From Actinopolyspora saharensis (GTDB lineage Bacteria > Actinomycetota > Actinomycetes > Mycobacteriales > Pseudonocardiaceae): 64,000 nt of DNA. The stretch lies in assembly GCF_900100925.1 (NCBI RefSeq), contig NZ_FNKO01000002.1, positions 2,356,001 to 2,420,000 on the forward strand, in the 5' to 3' direction. The notes beneath the pieces were generated by a model. It searched no databases. It had not been told where the DNA came from and worked only from the letters and a program-made list of their open reading frames with translations. Shown piece by piece: positions 17,901-28,043 of the stretch. A program made the position numbers and the translations under genes. Every line of letters starts with the position of its first letter. Positions within the stretch are counted from its first letter, which is position 1.

Positions 17901-20848
17901 GACTGCATCGGCTGGAGATGTCGGCCTTCGGGCCGTTCCGGGACCACCAGGTGGTGGATTTCAACGAGCTCAGCGGTGACGGGCTGTTCCTGCTGCACGG
18001 CGACACCGGCGCGGGAAAGACCACCGTGCTGGACGCGATCGTGTTCGCCCTGTACGGAGAGGTCCCCGGGGCGCGCAACCAGGCCAAGGCGCTGCGCTGC
18101 GACACGGCCGAGCCGACGACCCCCACCCGGGTCTCGCTGGAGCTGAGCGTGCAGGGGCACCGGCTGCGGGTGGAACGCAACCCGGAGTACGAGCGCCCGA
18201 AGAAGTCCGGCCAGGGCTCCACGACCGAGAAGGCCAAGGCCACGCTGACCTGGTTGAACGAGCCACCCTCCGGCGAGGTGCGCGAAGGGATCACCCGGCC
18301 GGCCGAGGTGCGTCCCACGATCGAGCGGTTGCTCGGCATAGACGCCAAGCAGTTCTGCCACGTCGCGCTGCTGCCGCAGGGGGACTTCGCCCGCTTCCTG
18401 CGCGCCGACGCCAAGGAGCGGGGCGACCTGCTGGAGCGGTTGTTCGGGACGCGGCGGTTCTCCGCAGTGGAGAAGTGGTTCAGGGACACGCGTTACGAAC
18501 GAGGCCGGGAACTGGAGCAGCGGCGCGGCGAGGCCGACCGGCTGCTGGCCCGGCTCGCCCAGGTGGTGGGGGCCGAACCCCCCGAGGAGGACCGGGCCAC
18601 CTGGTTGGAGGGCGTCGAGAAGAGCTTCAGCCTGGAGAGCGAGCGCGCCCGGCAGGAACTCGACCGGCTGCGACGGCAGCGCGAGCAGGCCGACGACGCT
18701 CTGGCCAAGCAGCGGGAACTCGCCGACCGGGTCGAGCGGGTCCGCGCGGCGCGTTCGGAACTGGACGAGCTGGCTGCCGAGTCCGAGCGGCACGAGGCTG
18801 CCAGGGCCGAGCTGGAGGCCGCGCGGCGGGCCACCTCGGTGGTCGAAGTCGGCAGGACCGTCGACAGGGCCGCGGCAGCCCTGCGGGACGCGGAGGCGGA
18901 GCTGCGGGAGGCCGGGCAGGCCTGCTCCGATGTGGACACCGAATCCGCGGAGGACCCGGAGCAGCTGCGGGCGCTGGCCGTGAGCTACCGGGAGCGGGCC
19001 GCCGTGCTGGAGAGCCTGGAGTCCGCGGCCGAGCAGCAGCGCGGGGACCGGGAACGGATCACCGAGCTGGACGAGCGGATCGCGGCCGACGAGGCCACCG
19101 ACGCGGAGCTGGCCGAGCAGCTGGGGCAGCTGCCCGCGGCCGTCGAGCGGGCCCGCGCGGAGGTGAACGAGGCCGAGCAGGCCCCCGAGAGGCTCGAGGC
19201 GGTGCGCGGCAACCGGGAGGAGCTGGAGGCGGCGTTGCGGGCCGCCCGGGAGCTTCCCGCGGCGGAGACCCGCAGCGTCGAGGCGCGGGACCGCGAGCGT
19301 CGGGCCGTGGACGACCACCAGGGCGCGCGTGCCGAGCTGCAGCGGATCCGGGAGCTCAGGCTGGCCGGGATGGCCGCCGAGCTGGCCGCGGAGCTGGAAG
19401 AGGGGACGGCCTGTCCGGTGTGCGGCGGCACGCGGCACCCCGAACCGGCCGAACCGCACGAGCGGACCGTCGGCGCCGAGGAGGAGCGACTGGCCCGCGA
19501 GCGGGAGACCGAGCTCCAGCGGTGGCGCGACGAGCAGCGCGGCCTGGCGGAGGAGGCCGAGCGGGAGTGCGCGCGGCTGCGCGAGCAGGTGGGCGAGCGC
19601 ACCGAGCAGTGGCTGCGGGCCGAGCTGGACAGGGTCACCTCCGAGCGGGATCGGTTGAGCGAGCTGGTCGCCCAGCGCGAGACCAGGGCGGCGCAGCTGG
19701 CCGAGCTGGAGACCAGCAGCGAACGACTCGGTGAGCGGCGTTCCGAACTGGCCGAGCGGATCGCCGCAGCCCGCTCCTCCCGCGACGCGCTCGCCGAGCA
19801 GGTGCGCGAGAGGGAGCAGCGGTTGAGCGAGTCCCGCGGCGAGTTCGACACGGTCACCGCCCGCAGGCAGCACCTGGTGGAGCGGGCGGAGCGGGTGGAC
19901 CGGCTCGCTGCCGCCAAGGGCGACCACGACCGGGCGCTGGCCCGGGAGTCCGAGCAGCGCGCGGAGCTCGCCCGCACCGCGGCGGACAACGGGTTCGAGA
20001 CCCCTGAGCAGGCCCTGGACGCGCGGCGGGAGCAGCGGCGCGTCCAGGAGCTCGAGGAGTGGCTGGCCGAGGTGGACCGCAGGGAGGCCGCGGCCCGGGC
20101 GACGCTGCGGGAGCTGGCCGAGGTGTCCGCCGAGACCGAGGTGGACGTGGCGGCTGCGGCCGAGGCCGCCGACCGGGCCAGGGAGGCCGCCCAGCAGGCG
20201 GGCAACACGGTGGCCGACCTCGACCGACGCGTCGACGAGATCACCGAGCTCGGGCGACAGCTGCGCGATTCCTGGAAGGAGCTGGAACCGGTCGAGGCGG
20301 AGTTCGCCGAGCTGGACGCGCTGACCGACGTGATCAACGGGCAGGGGCAGAACGCGCGCAGGATGACCCTGCGGTCCTACGTGCTCGCCGCGCGGCTGGA
20401 GGAGGTCGCCGAGGCGGCCACCCAGCGGCTCGGGCACATGAGCGACGGTCGCTACTCCTTCGTGCACTCCGACGAGCAGGGTCCGCACGGCAAGCGGGGC
20501 GGGCTCGACCTGCGGGTGGTCGACGACTACTCGGGGCGCACCCGGTCGACCAAGACCCTGTCCGGGGGTGAGACCTTCCTGGCCTCGCTCGCGCTGGCGC
20601 TCGGGCTGGCCGACGTGGTCAGCGCGGAGGCGGGGGGAGCGATGTTGGACACCCTGTTCATCGACGAGGGGTTCGGAACCCTGGACGGGGATACACTCGA
20701 CCTGGTGATGGACGCGTTGGACGAGTTGCGCGCCGGTGGACGGGTCGTCGGGCTGGTCTCCCACGTCGACGAGCTGCGGCAGCGGATCCCGGTGCGTCTG
20801 CGGGTGCGCAAGTCGCGCGGCGGTTCGTCCTTGGCGATCGAGTCGTGA
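17897..20848 (+). CDS. sbcC: exonuclease SbcC (Rad50-type SMC ATPase)
   Basis: 983-residue ATPase partner of SbcD. Walker A GDTGAGKT at 35-42, then the Q-loop region HVALLPQGDFARFL. Two very long Glu/Arg/Ala-rich coiled-coil arms are joined by a zinc hook CPVC at 506-509, and the C-terminal ABC signature LSGGETFLASLALALGLADV and Walker B LDTLFIDEGFGTLD follow. The hook allows dimerisation of two complexes. Extreme codon bias in the coiled-coil creates long antisense reading frames, which are not genes. Confidence 0.96.
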   Translation: MRLHRLEMSAFGPFRDHQVVDFNELSGDGLFLLHGDTGAGKTTVLDAIVFALYGEVPGARNQAKALRCDTAEPTTPTRVSLELSVQGHRLRVERNPEYERPKKSGQGSTTEKAKATLTWLNEPPSGEVREGITRPAEVRPTIERLLGIDAKQFCHVALLPQGDFARFLRADAKERGDLLERLFGTRRFSAVEKWFRDTRYERGRELEQRRGEADRLLARLAQVVGAEPPEEDRATWLEGVEKSFSLESERARQELDRLRRQREQADDALAKQRELADRVERVRAARSELDELAAESERHEAARAELEAARRATSVVEVGRTVDRAAAALRDAEAELREAGQACSDVDTESAEDPEQLRALAVSYRERAAVLESLESAAEQQRGDRERITELDERIAADEATDAELAEQLGQLPAAVERARAEVNEAEQAPERLEAVRGNREELEAALRAARELPAAETRSVEARDRERRAVDDHQGARAELQRIRELRLAGMAAELAAELEEGTACPVCGGTRHPEPAEPHERTVGAEEERLARERETELQRWRDEQRGLAEEAERECARLREQVGERTEQWLRAELDRVTSERDRLSELVAQRETRAAQLAELETSSERLGERRSELAERIAAARSSRDALAEQVREREQRLSESRGEFDTVTARRQHLVERAERVDRLAAAKGDHDRALARESEQRAELARTAADNGFETPEQALDARREQRRVQELEEWLAEVDRREAAARATLRELAEVSAETEVDVAAAAEAADRAREAAQQAGNTVADLDRRVDEITELGRQLRDSWKELEPVEAEFAELDALTDVINGQGQNARRMTLRSYVLAARLEEVAEAATQRLGHMSDGRYSFVHSDEQGPHGKRGGLDLRVVDDYSGRTRSTKTLSGGETFLASLALALGLADVVSAEAGGAMLDTLFIDEGFGTLDGDTLDLVMDALDELRAGGRVVGLVSHVDELRQRIPVRLRVRKSRGGSSLAIES

Positions 20849-20871
20849 CCGCGCGCCTCCGCGGCGCGGTC
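20847..20871 (+). terminator. hairpin at the sbcC stop
   Basis: GACCGCG and CGCGGTC form a 7-bp stem overlapping the sbcC stop codon, with further CGC/GCG pairing inside the loop. Candidate terminator or attenuator before the DUF2252 gene. Confidence 0.35.
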
Positions 20872-21008
20872 GCGCGCGGACGACCCCGCCGGAGGGCGCG
20901 GGCGGAGTGGTTCCCGCAGAGCGGGCACTACGGCAACCCGAACGGAAAAGACCTCGACGAACGAGGCAAGCGAGGAGCGCGGCCCCTGGGGTCGGGAAAG
21001 GTCGACAC

Positions 21009-22355
21009 ATGTCCGAGCTGTCCAACATGCTGGAGGTTCACGATTCGGATGCTCGTCGCGAGCACATCGTGAACACGCTCGTCGACACGTTCTCGGAGCT
21101 GATGCGGGACAAGCCCGCCGCTTTCCGCACCAAGTTCCGCAAGATGGCCGCTTCCCCGTTCGCCTTCTACCGGGGCAGCGCCAGCCTGTTCTACTCCGAC
21201 GTCGCCCGGCTCAGGGATCCGTGGGCCGATGAGCGCACCAGCAGGGTTTGGATCCAGGGGGATCTGCACGCCGAGAACTTCGGCACCTACATGGACAGCG
21301 AAGGCGTGCTGATCTTCGACGTCAACGACTTCGACGAGGCGTACCTGGGGCACTTCACCTGGGACCTGCAGCGCTTCGCCGCCAGCATCGCCCTGATCGG
21401 CTGGAGCAAGGCGCTGCCGGACGAGGACATCAAGAGGTTCGTCAAGGACGCCACGCGCTCCTACATCGACCAGGTGCGTCGTTTCGTCGAGGGCGGCAAC
21501 GACGCCGCCTTCTCGCTGAACCTGCGCAACACCGACGGCGCGATCCACGAGGTGCTGCGCCACGCGCGGTTGTACAGCAGGGGTGGCCTGCTGGCTCGGG
21601 ACACCGAGACCGAGGGCTTCGACCGCCGGTTCCGGGAGGGGCCCGGGGTGCGCAGGCTCGACGAGCAGGAGTACAAGCGCGTGCTCGAGGCCTACGAGCG
21701 CTACCTGGAGACGATCCCGCAGGACAAGCGGATGAGCGACATCGCCTACGGGGTCAAGGACGTGGTGGGGCGCAGCGGTTTCGGCATCGGCAGTGCAGGT
21801 CTGCCCGCCTACAGCCTGCTGCTCGAGGGCGAGAACGAGGCGCTGGAGAACGACCTGATCCTGTCCATGAAGCAGGCCAACGTGGCCGCTCCCGCCGCCG
21901 TGGTGCCCGACGAGCGGATCGCGAACTACTTCCTGCACCACGGTCAGCGCACCGCGCTGTCCCAGCGGGCGCTGCAGGCGCACTCCGACGCGCTGCTCGG
22001 CTACACCGAGATCGACGGGGTCGGCTACGTGGTCTCGGAGGTCTCGCCCTACGTCTCCGATCTGGACTGGAGCGAGCTGACCGAGCCGGAGGACATCCTG
22101 CCCGTGGTGGACTACCTGGGGCGGGCCGTGGCCAAGGTGCACTGCGTGTCCGACTCCGACTCCGACCAGACGCTGGTCCCGTTCCAGACCGAGGACGCGA
22201 TCCTGAACGTGGTGGCAGGCCACGAGGAGGAGTTCGCGAACTGGCTGTGCGACTTCGCGATGGAGTACGCCGACGTGGTTCGCGACGACTACCGGCTGTT
22301 CGTCGAGGCATTTCGGAACGGGGAGATCGGGGGAGTCAGGGCCACCCGCAACTGA
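21009..22355 (+). CDS. DUF2252 protein (kinase-like fold)
   Basis: 448 residues of uncharacterised family DUF2252. The segment WIQGDLHAENFGTY (about residues 80-93) resembles the catalytic-loop motif HGDxxxxN of aminoglycoside-phosphotransferase-like kinases, with GD-H-N spacing. FDVNDFDEAYLG, 20 residues later, resembles the metal-binding DFD/DFG motif. The C-terminal part (VDYLGRAVAKVHCVSDSDSD) also looks kinase-like. ATG at 21009 chosen because the family begins there. A phosphotransferase role is an inference; no substrate is known. Downstream of sbcC on the same strand but separated by 160 bp. Confidence 0.85.
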   Translation: MSELSNMLEVHDSDARREHIVNTLVDTFSELMRDKPAAFRTKFRKMAASPFAFYRGSASLFYSDVARLRDPWADERTSRVWIQGDLHAENFGTYMDSEGVLIFDVNDFDEAYLGHFTWDLQRFAASIALIGWSKALPDEDIKRFVKDATRSYIDQVRRFVEGGNDAAFSLNLRNTDGAIHEVLRHARLYSRGGLLARDTETEGFDRRFREGPGVRRLDEQEYKRVLEAYERYLETIPQDKRMSDIAYGVKDVVGRSGFGIGSAGLPAYSLLLEGENEALENDLILSMKQANVAAPAAVVPDERIANYFLHHGQRTALSQRALQAHSDALLGYTEIDGVGYVVSEVSPYVSDLDWSELTEPEDILPVVDYLGRAVAKVHCVSDSDSDQTLVPFQTEDAILNVVAGHEEEFANWLCDFAMEYADVVRDDYRLFVEAFRNGEIGGVRATRN

Positions 22356-22373
22356 GTTCGGCGGAACGTTCTT

Positions 22374-22390
22374 TCTGGAGTGGTTCCAGA
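22374..22390. terminator. small hairpin between DUF2252 and ogt
   Basis: TCTGGA GTGGT TCCAGA lies between convergent genes. The stem is short, so this is only a possible terminator. Confidence 0.3.
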
Positions 22391-22452
22391 GTGACCGTTT
22401 CGCGCGGAACGTTGCCCGCGTGGAGCTCGGGACGACGAGTGGCCGGGACGGG

Positions 22453-22950
22453 TCAGCTCCTCTCGTGCTCGAGCAGCTGGGCCTTGAGGTCGGTCCCCCA
22501 GCGGAACCCGCCGAGCGCGCCGTCGCCGCGCAGCACTCGGTGGCAGGGCACGAACAACGCCGCCGCGTTGTTGGCGCAGGCAGCAGCCGCGGCCCGCGCC
22601 GCCTCCGGGCTGCCCGCCAGCGCGGCGCACTCCCGGTAGGTGACGGGCGCCCCCGCCGGGAGCGTGCGCAGCGTCGCCCAGGCGCGCTCCCGGAAGGGGC
22701 CGGAGCGCTGCCGCACGGGGATCTCGTCGACGGCGTCCAGCTCACCCGCGTGGTATCGCTCGACCGCCTTGCTCACCGCGCCGAGGTCGAGCGCCTTCCG
22801 CGTCTCGGAGGGCCGCAGCGACGCGGCCATCAGGGGCAGCAGTTCGCCCACCTCGGGGGTCCAGCCGGAGGCGAGCACCGCCCCGTCCGCGTCGACGACG
22901 GCGGTGAACGGGCCGAGGTGGGTGTCGGTGGTGGAGTGCTGGGCGATCAT
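22453..22950 (-). CDS. ogt: methylated-DNA--protein-cysteine methyltransferase
   Basis: 165-residue suicide repair protein that removes the methyl group from O6-methylguanine. The acceptor cysteine is Cys136 in FVPCHRVL. The preceding helix-turn-helix with the arginine-finger region (VTYRECAALAGSPEAARAAA) is normal. The start codon overlaps the stop of the upstream Ada-AlkA gene (ATGA), so the two are translationally coupled. This is the classic adaptive-response pairing seen in actinobacteria. Confidence 0.95.
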   Translation of the reverse strand: MIAQHSTTDTHLGPFTAVVDADGAVLASGWTPEVGELLPLMAASLRPSETRKALDLGAVSKAVERYHAGELDAVDEIPVRQRSGPFRERAWATLRTLPAGAPVTYRECAALAGSPEAARAAAAACANNAAALFVPCHRVLRGDGALGGFRWGTDLKAQLLEHERS

Positions 22951-24470
22951 TTTCGTCCTTCTTCCGCGTTCGCTTCTTCCGGTTTCGGGGGCTCTTCCGA
23001 GCCGGGGTGGGGGTGTGTCGCCCCGATCCGCCGCAGGTGCATCGCCGCGTAGGAGCGCCAGGGAGACCACCCGCGGGCGCGCCGGGTCAGCTCGGCCCGT
23101 TCCGGGGTGAGACCGAGTCGCGCCGCGCCGCGCAGCAGCACTGGTTCGTCGGGGGTGAGCGAGTCCGGCGAGCCGAGCACCCTGGCGGTGACGTGCTCGG
23201 CGGTGACCGGGTCGAGGCCGCCGAGCTCGCGCAGCTCGCCGCGCAGTTCGACGTCGTCCCTGCCCGCGTCGATTCGGAGCTCGTCGGCTGCGATCCGCTC
23301 CGCGAGCGCCCGGAGAGCAGTGCCGCCTCCGGGTTGGTGGCTCAGCACCGGCTCGGCGTGCTCGGCCACTTCTTCCGGACGGGGGAACAGCCTCGCTCGG
23401 GTGCTCTCCGCGATCCCGCGCACCGGCTCGCCCAGTGCTTCGACGAGCGCGGCCGTGCTGCTGATGGCCGCTTCCGGCGGGAGTCCGCGGGACAGCACCG
23501 CGCGGAGCGCTGTCTCGGGGCCGTCGACGCTGCCGGGGAACCGGATTCCCGGTGCGCGGCGCACCGCTCCGGACAGGGCGGGGTCGGTGCCGAGCACCTC
23601 GTCGACGGCGACCGGGTCGCAGTCGAGGTCCAGCAGTCTGCGCAGCCGGGTGACCGCGCTGCCGAGGTCGCGCAGGTCGGTCAGCCGCAGCGTGGCGGCG
23701 ATGTGCTCCCGCCGCGGGACCAGCTCGGCGCTTCCCGTCCCCCGGGGAAGCCGCAGTGTTCTGCCGTAGTGCGTGCTCGACCCCCACTCGACACCGGGCA
23801 CGGCCTCGGCGAGCAGGAAGTTCAGCGTCCCCGCTGCGTCGAAGGGCGTTCGCAGCGGCAGCCGCAGCCGCAGTGTCCCCGCCGGGAGCTCATCCGGGGC
23901 GGTGCGGCGGTCGGCCCGGTCGCGCAGCGTCGTGGGGGTGGTGGCGAAGACCTCGCGCACGGTCTCGTTGAACTGGCGCAGGCTCGCGAAACCGGCGGCG
24001 TGGGCCACCTCGATGAACTCGAGCCCGGTGGTCTCGATCAGCAGTCGTGCGGTGTGCGCCCGGTGGGCGCGGGCGAGTGCCAGCGGGCTCGCCCCGAGCT
24101 CGGCGGTGAGCACCCTGGTCAGGTGCCTGGTGGAGTAGCCGAGGCGAGCGGCCAGGCCGGAGACGCCTTCCCGGTCCACGGTCCCGTCGTCGACCAGGCG
24201 CATGGCCCGGCCCGCCAGGTCTGCTCGCAGGTCCCACTCGGGGGAGCCGGGGACGGCGTCGGGCAGGCAGCGCCTGCAGGAGCGGTAGCCGGCCTGCTGC
24301 GCGGCGGCCGCGGTCGGGAAGAACTCCACGTTGTCGGGCTTGGGAGTGCGTGCCGGGCAGGAGGGGCGGCAGTAGATGCCGGTGCTGCGCACGCCGGTGA
24401 CGAAGCAGCCGTCGAACCTGGTGTCGCGGGAGGCGACGGCTCGGTGGGCTCGCTCTTCGCTGACCAGCAT
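22947..24470 (-). CDS. Ada regulatory domain fused to AlkA-type DNA glycosylase
   Basis: 507 residues. The N-terminal Ada zinc domain has cysteines 34, 38, 65 and 68 (GIYCRPSCPART, CRRC); Cys34 is the expected methylphosphotriester acceptor. An AraC helix-turn-helix (about 85-195, GLAARLGYSTRHLTRVLTAE and ECVAHAAGF-like EVAHAAGFASLRQFNE) follows, then an AlkA N-domain and a helix-hairpin-helix glycosylase. The hairpin reads GLDPVTAEHV, where GIGPWTAEYV is usual, and the catalytic Asp region (SPDSLTPDEPVLL) is also divergent, so glycosylase activity is less certain than the Ada function. Likely activates itself and ogt on alkylation. Confidence 0.92.
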   Translation of the reverse strand: MLVSEERAHRAVASRDTRFDGCFVTGVRSTGIYCRPSCPARTPKPDNVEFFPTAAAAQQAGYRSCRRCLPDAVPGSPEWDLRADLAGRAMRLVDDGTVDREGVSGLAARLGYSTRHLTRVLTAELGASPLALARAHRAHTARLLIETTGLEFIEVAHAAGFASLRQFNETVREVFATTPTTLRDRADRRTAPDELPAGTLRLRLPLRTPFDAAGTLNFLLAEAVPGVEWGSSTHYGRTLRLPRGTGSAELVPRREHIAATLRLTDLRDLGSAVTRLRRLLDLDCDPVAVDEVLGTDPALSGAVRRAPGIRFPGSVDGPETALRAVLSRGLPPEAAISSTAALVEALGEPVRGIAESTRARLFPRPEEVAEHAEPVLSHQPGGGTALRALAERIAADELRIDAGRDDVELRGELRELGGLDPVTAEHVTARVLGSPDSLTPDEPVLLRGAARLGLTPERAELTRRARGWSPWRSYAAMHLRRIGATHPHPGSEEPPKPEEANAEEGRK

Positions 24471-24649
24471 GAACCCGATACTGCCACTCGCGGGCGGCGC
24501 AGCACCGGCGGAAATCGGACACGGCTGTGGTTGCTTTCGCGCTGAGGCGGCGGTTCCGGGACGTGCTGTTCCGGCGGGGAGGTGGTCGCCCGTTCCGGAC
24601 CGACCACGAGCACGCTGCGTTCGCCGGTGGGGCGGCCTATCTTCGAGTC

Positions 24650-24856
24650 ATGACTCGGGGACTGCGCGCGAGGCGAGTGGCAGGGGCCGTGCTGGCAGCT
24701 CTGGCGTTGCTGCTCGGGGCCGCCTGCGAGGACACCGGCGGTGGGGGCGGCGACCAGCAGGAGCAGGAACAGGAGCAGGACGGTGAGCAGCAGGACGGGA
24801 ATCAGCAGGAGCAGGACGGCGAGCAGCAGCAGGAGCAGGAGAGCGGCGGCTACTGA
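24650..24856 (+). CDS. small Gln/Glu-repeat lipoprotein
   Basis: 68 residues. Signal peptide with lipobox LGAAC, so Cys26 would be lipidated. The mature part is GGGGG followed by about 35 residues made almost only of Gln, Glu, Asp and Gly in short QEQE / DGEQQ repeats. The same reading frame extends upstream, but ATG at 24650 begins a clean signal peptide. I recognise no family. The repeat may be expandable by slippage. Precedes ychF by 82 bp on the same strand. Confidence 0.65.
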   Translation: MTRGLRARRVAGAVLAALALLLGAACEDTGGGGGDQQEQEQEQDGEQQDGNQQEQDGEQQQEQESGGY

Positions 24857-24923
24857 GCGCCCCTCCGGGCGGCGGGCAGCGCGCCGTCGCCCGACCGTCT
24901 GACCGAGATCGTGGAGGAGCTCC

Positions 24924-24929
24924 TAGACT
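24924..24929 (+). promoter_or_regulatory. -10 box of ychF promoter
   Basis: TAGACT with CTGACC 19 bp upstream (24899-24904) as a weak -35. It would start the transcript within a few bases of the ychF GTG, so ychF may be nearly leaderless. Confidence 0.4.
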
Positions 24930-24938
24930 TGGACAGCT

Positions 24939-26018
<1,080 letters not shown>

Positions 26019-26535
26019 TCGTCGACACTGCCGCAGTTCAGCGGGCTGGTTGCCGTCGTCGTTCGTCCTGCGTTCGTCAGCGGCTTCCGAATACGCCGGC
26101 GAGCACCTCGGCGGCAGCGTGCGCGTGCGGTCCGGTGCGGCCGCGGCCACGAGGACGGGCGCAGCGCGTGGCGCCGTAATGCCCGAGCGTCCGTTGTGCG
26201 GTCGCAGCTTCGCGGGGCGAGGCGATCAACCCGCTGGCGCGGAAGTGGCGGGGCAGTGGAGCCGAGCACCTTCACACCCCGCCGCTGGTCCCACGCAGAA
26301 TCCCCGAATAGCAGGACAGCTGTCTTCTTCGCGCATCGCCCCTCGGAAGGTAGGCTCGGATGCGCACCGAGGTTACCGACTTGAACGCCTCGTGCGATGA
26401 CCGCGCTCCGGCTGATGACAGTGCACGACCTCGGGCATTTCTCGAGTGTTGCGGCCGGATTCGGCCCGCGCGCCGAGAGTGCGGTGCTTTTGGCGGACAC
26501 GACCGGAAGAAGCATCGTCAGGGCCGGAGGGGGAA
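26019..26535. other. gene-poor region
   Basis: 517 bp after ychF with no convincing gene on either strand: no ORF here combines a ribosome site with GC-biased third positions. It contains the leader of a small membrane protein. Confidence 0.45.
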
Positions 26536-26685
26536 GTGGTGCACCTCGGAGCTGGAGAAATCGTTGCCGTCGCTGCTGTGCTTGCTCTAGCGGTGGGTTC
26601 GTTCGTTGTTGCGCTCCACAGCGTGAAAAAGCTTGCAAGTCGGTCGGAGCTCGACAAAAAAACCTGCTTCGGTCCCCACCTGTGA
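26536..26685 (+). CDS. 49-aa single-pass membrane protein (putative)
   Basis: Tandem GTG GTG start with GGAGGGGG upstream. One hydrophobic helix (EIVAVAAVLALAVGSFVVAL, residues 8-27) is followed by a short basic segment (HSVKKLASR) and a polar tail. The arrangement superficially resembles the start of TatA-like proteins, but no family is recognised. It is alone in a roughly 1-kb gene-poor region; GC bias is lower than in neighbours. Confidence 0.45.
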   Translation: MVHLGAGEIVAVAAVLALAVGSFVVALHSVKKLASRSELDKKTCFGPHL

Positions 26686-27005
26686 CTCATCCTGCGAGTG
26701 GCGCAATCGCTCTTGCTCCGCCTTCCGCTGCGCCGCCCTCTTGACCCCACGGAACGATGTCAGGGGTTCGGCAGGGCGTCGAAAACGACCACAGAACGCC
26801 GAGAAGCCGAGAACGACGTCCGAGGTTCCGTCTCGCCCCTTCGGGAGCGCTCCGCTTTCCGCGAGGTCGCCCACCGGCCGAGGTGTGGCCGGTCGCGGTG
26901 GGCCAGGACGCGGCGTCCGGGCCCACCGCTTCGCCGGAACCGTGCGGATCGGCAGCGGAACGGACCGGGGCTCGTGCCACCCGGTCCGTGACCGGCTCGG
27001 TGGAC
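26686..27005. other. gene-free region
   Basis: 320 bp between the small membrane protein and the O-methyltransferase end. The only structure I see is the hairpin at 26960-26989. Confidence 0.45.
26960..26989 (-). terminator. terminator hairpin of the O-methyltransferase
   Basis: ACGGACCGGG and CCCGGTCCGT form a perfect 10-bp stem with a 10-nt loop, 17 bp downstream of the methyltransferase stop. Confidence 0.55.
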
Positions 27006-28043
27006 TCAGTCGGCCGGGGTGGCCTCGAGGATGACGTGCTCCGAGCTGGTCCGCGTCATCTTCGTCCGGGTCAGTCCCGCCGCGGTGAACAGCGCGTCGT
27101 ACTCGGCGAGCGTGCGTTCCTTGCCGGAGACGACCGCGAGCATGTTCATGTCCATCAGCGGCGCCAGCCCCGGTTCGCCGTGCTCATCGATGAGCAGTTC
27201 CACGACGGCCACCCGTCCGCCCTCGTTCAGGCCCGCGCGGCAGTTGCGCAGGATCTGCACGCAGGTCTCGTCCGGCCAGTCGTGCAGGATGAACTTCAGC
27301 AGGTGCAGGTCGGCCGCGGGCACGGACTCGAAGAAGTCCCCGGCAACCCCGGTGAACCGGTCGTCGAGCCCCTTCCGGGCCGCGGCCGTCTCGGCGTCCG
27401 GCACGACATGGGGAAGGTCGTACACGCTGCCGTGCAGCTGATCGTCGGTGAGCATGAGCGCGTGCACCAGGCTGCCGCTAGCTCCGCCGACGTCCACGGC
27501 GGTCTTGGTGCCCGAGGTGTCGATGAGCCTGGCGGCTTCGTCGATGACCATCGCCGAGAGGTCGTCCATGGCGGTGGTGAACGCCGCGCCTTCCGCTGGG
27601 AACTGGGAGTAGTAGTCCCACAGCTCCGGCCCGTGGTATTCCGGTGCCTGCCGCCTGCCCGCGCGGACCGCCTCGGGGAAGTTGCCCCACGGTTCCCAGT
27701 GGCCGGGCGAGCCCTGCGCCACCGCCCAGCCCTTGAGCGATCCGTTCACGTCGGGCAGCAGGGTGCGCAGCAGGTCGGTGGGGGCGAATTTCGCGTCGTC
27801 GGTGAACGTGACCAGGCCGAGCCCGACGCAGGTGCGCAGCAGGCGCCGCGTCGCGTCGACGTCGAGCTCCTTCGCCTCGGCGATCTGCTCCGCCGTCGCG
27901 GGGCTCTCGGAGAGGTGTTCCGCGATCGAGTAGGTCGCCACCGTGCGGACGACCTGGGTCACCCAGTGCCCGGTGATCATCGACATCATGCGGGAGTAGT
28001 GCTCGTCCGCGGGTGAACCGGCCGAGTCGGAGGCGTGTGTCAT
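27006..28043 (-). CDS. SAM-dependent O-methyltransferase (PF00891 type)
   Basis: 345 residues. An N-terminal winged-helix dimerisation domain (about 15-100, HWVTQVVRTVATYSIAEHL) is followed by a Rossmann domain with the SAM motif VDVGGASGSLVHAL, then DLPHVV, and the conserved HDWPDE catalytic/dimer region. It is related to hydroxyneurosporene and polyketide O-methyltransferases that methylate small-molecule hydroxyls. ATG at 28043 chosen after AAGGAAAGGGG. No biosynthetic partners sit nearby, so the substrate is unknown. Confidence 0.9.
   Translation of the reverse strand: MTHASDSAGSPADEHYSRMMSMITGHWVTQVVRTVATYSIAEHLSESPATAEQIAEAKELDVDATRRLLRTCVGLGLVTFTDDAKFAPTDLLRTLLPDVNGSLKGWAVAQGSPGHWEPWGNFPEAVRAGRRQAPEYHGPELWDYYSQFPAEGAAFTTAMDDLSAMVIDEAARLIDTSGTKTAVDVGGASGSLVHALMLTDDQLHGSVYDLPHVVPDAETAAARKGLDDRFTGVAGDFFESVPAADLHLLKFILHDWPDETCVQILRNCRAGLNEGGRVAVVELLIDEHGEPGLAPLMDMNMLAVVSGKERTLAEYDALFTAAGLTRTKMTRTSSEHVILEATPAD

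Noticed and set aside
19000..20300. Repetitive GAG/CGG-rich DNA that could be taken for a repeat array
   Set aside because: It is the coiled-coil coding part of sbcC; there are no regular spacers, so it is not CRISPR.
17753..21028. Very long open frame antisense to sbcC
   Set aside because: Created by the GC codon bias of the coiled-coil; composition is Leu/Gly/Arg/Pro-rich with no domain, while the plus strand has intact SbcC motifs.
26536..26685. TatA translocase subunit
   Set aside because: Only the general helix-plus-basic layout is similar; the FGPKKLP-type hinge is missing and no tat genes are near.
26587..26874. 95-residue minus-strand frame in the gene-poor region
   Set aside because: No ribosome site, weak codon bias, and it overlaps the better-supported plus-strand small protein.
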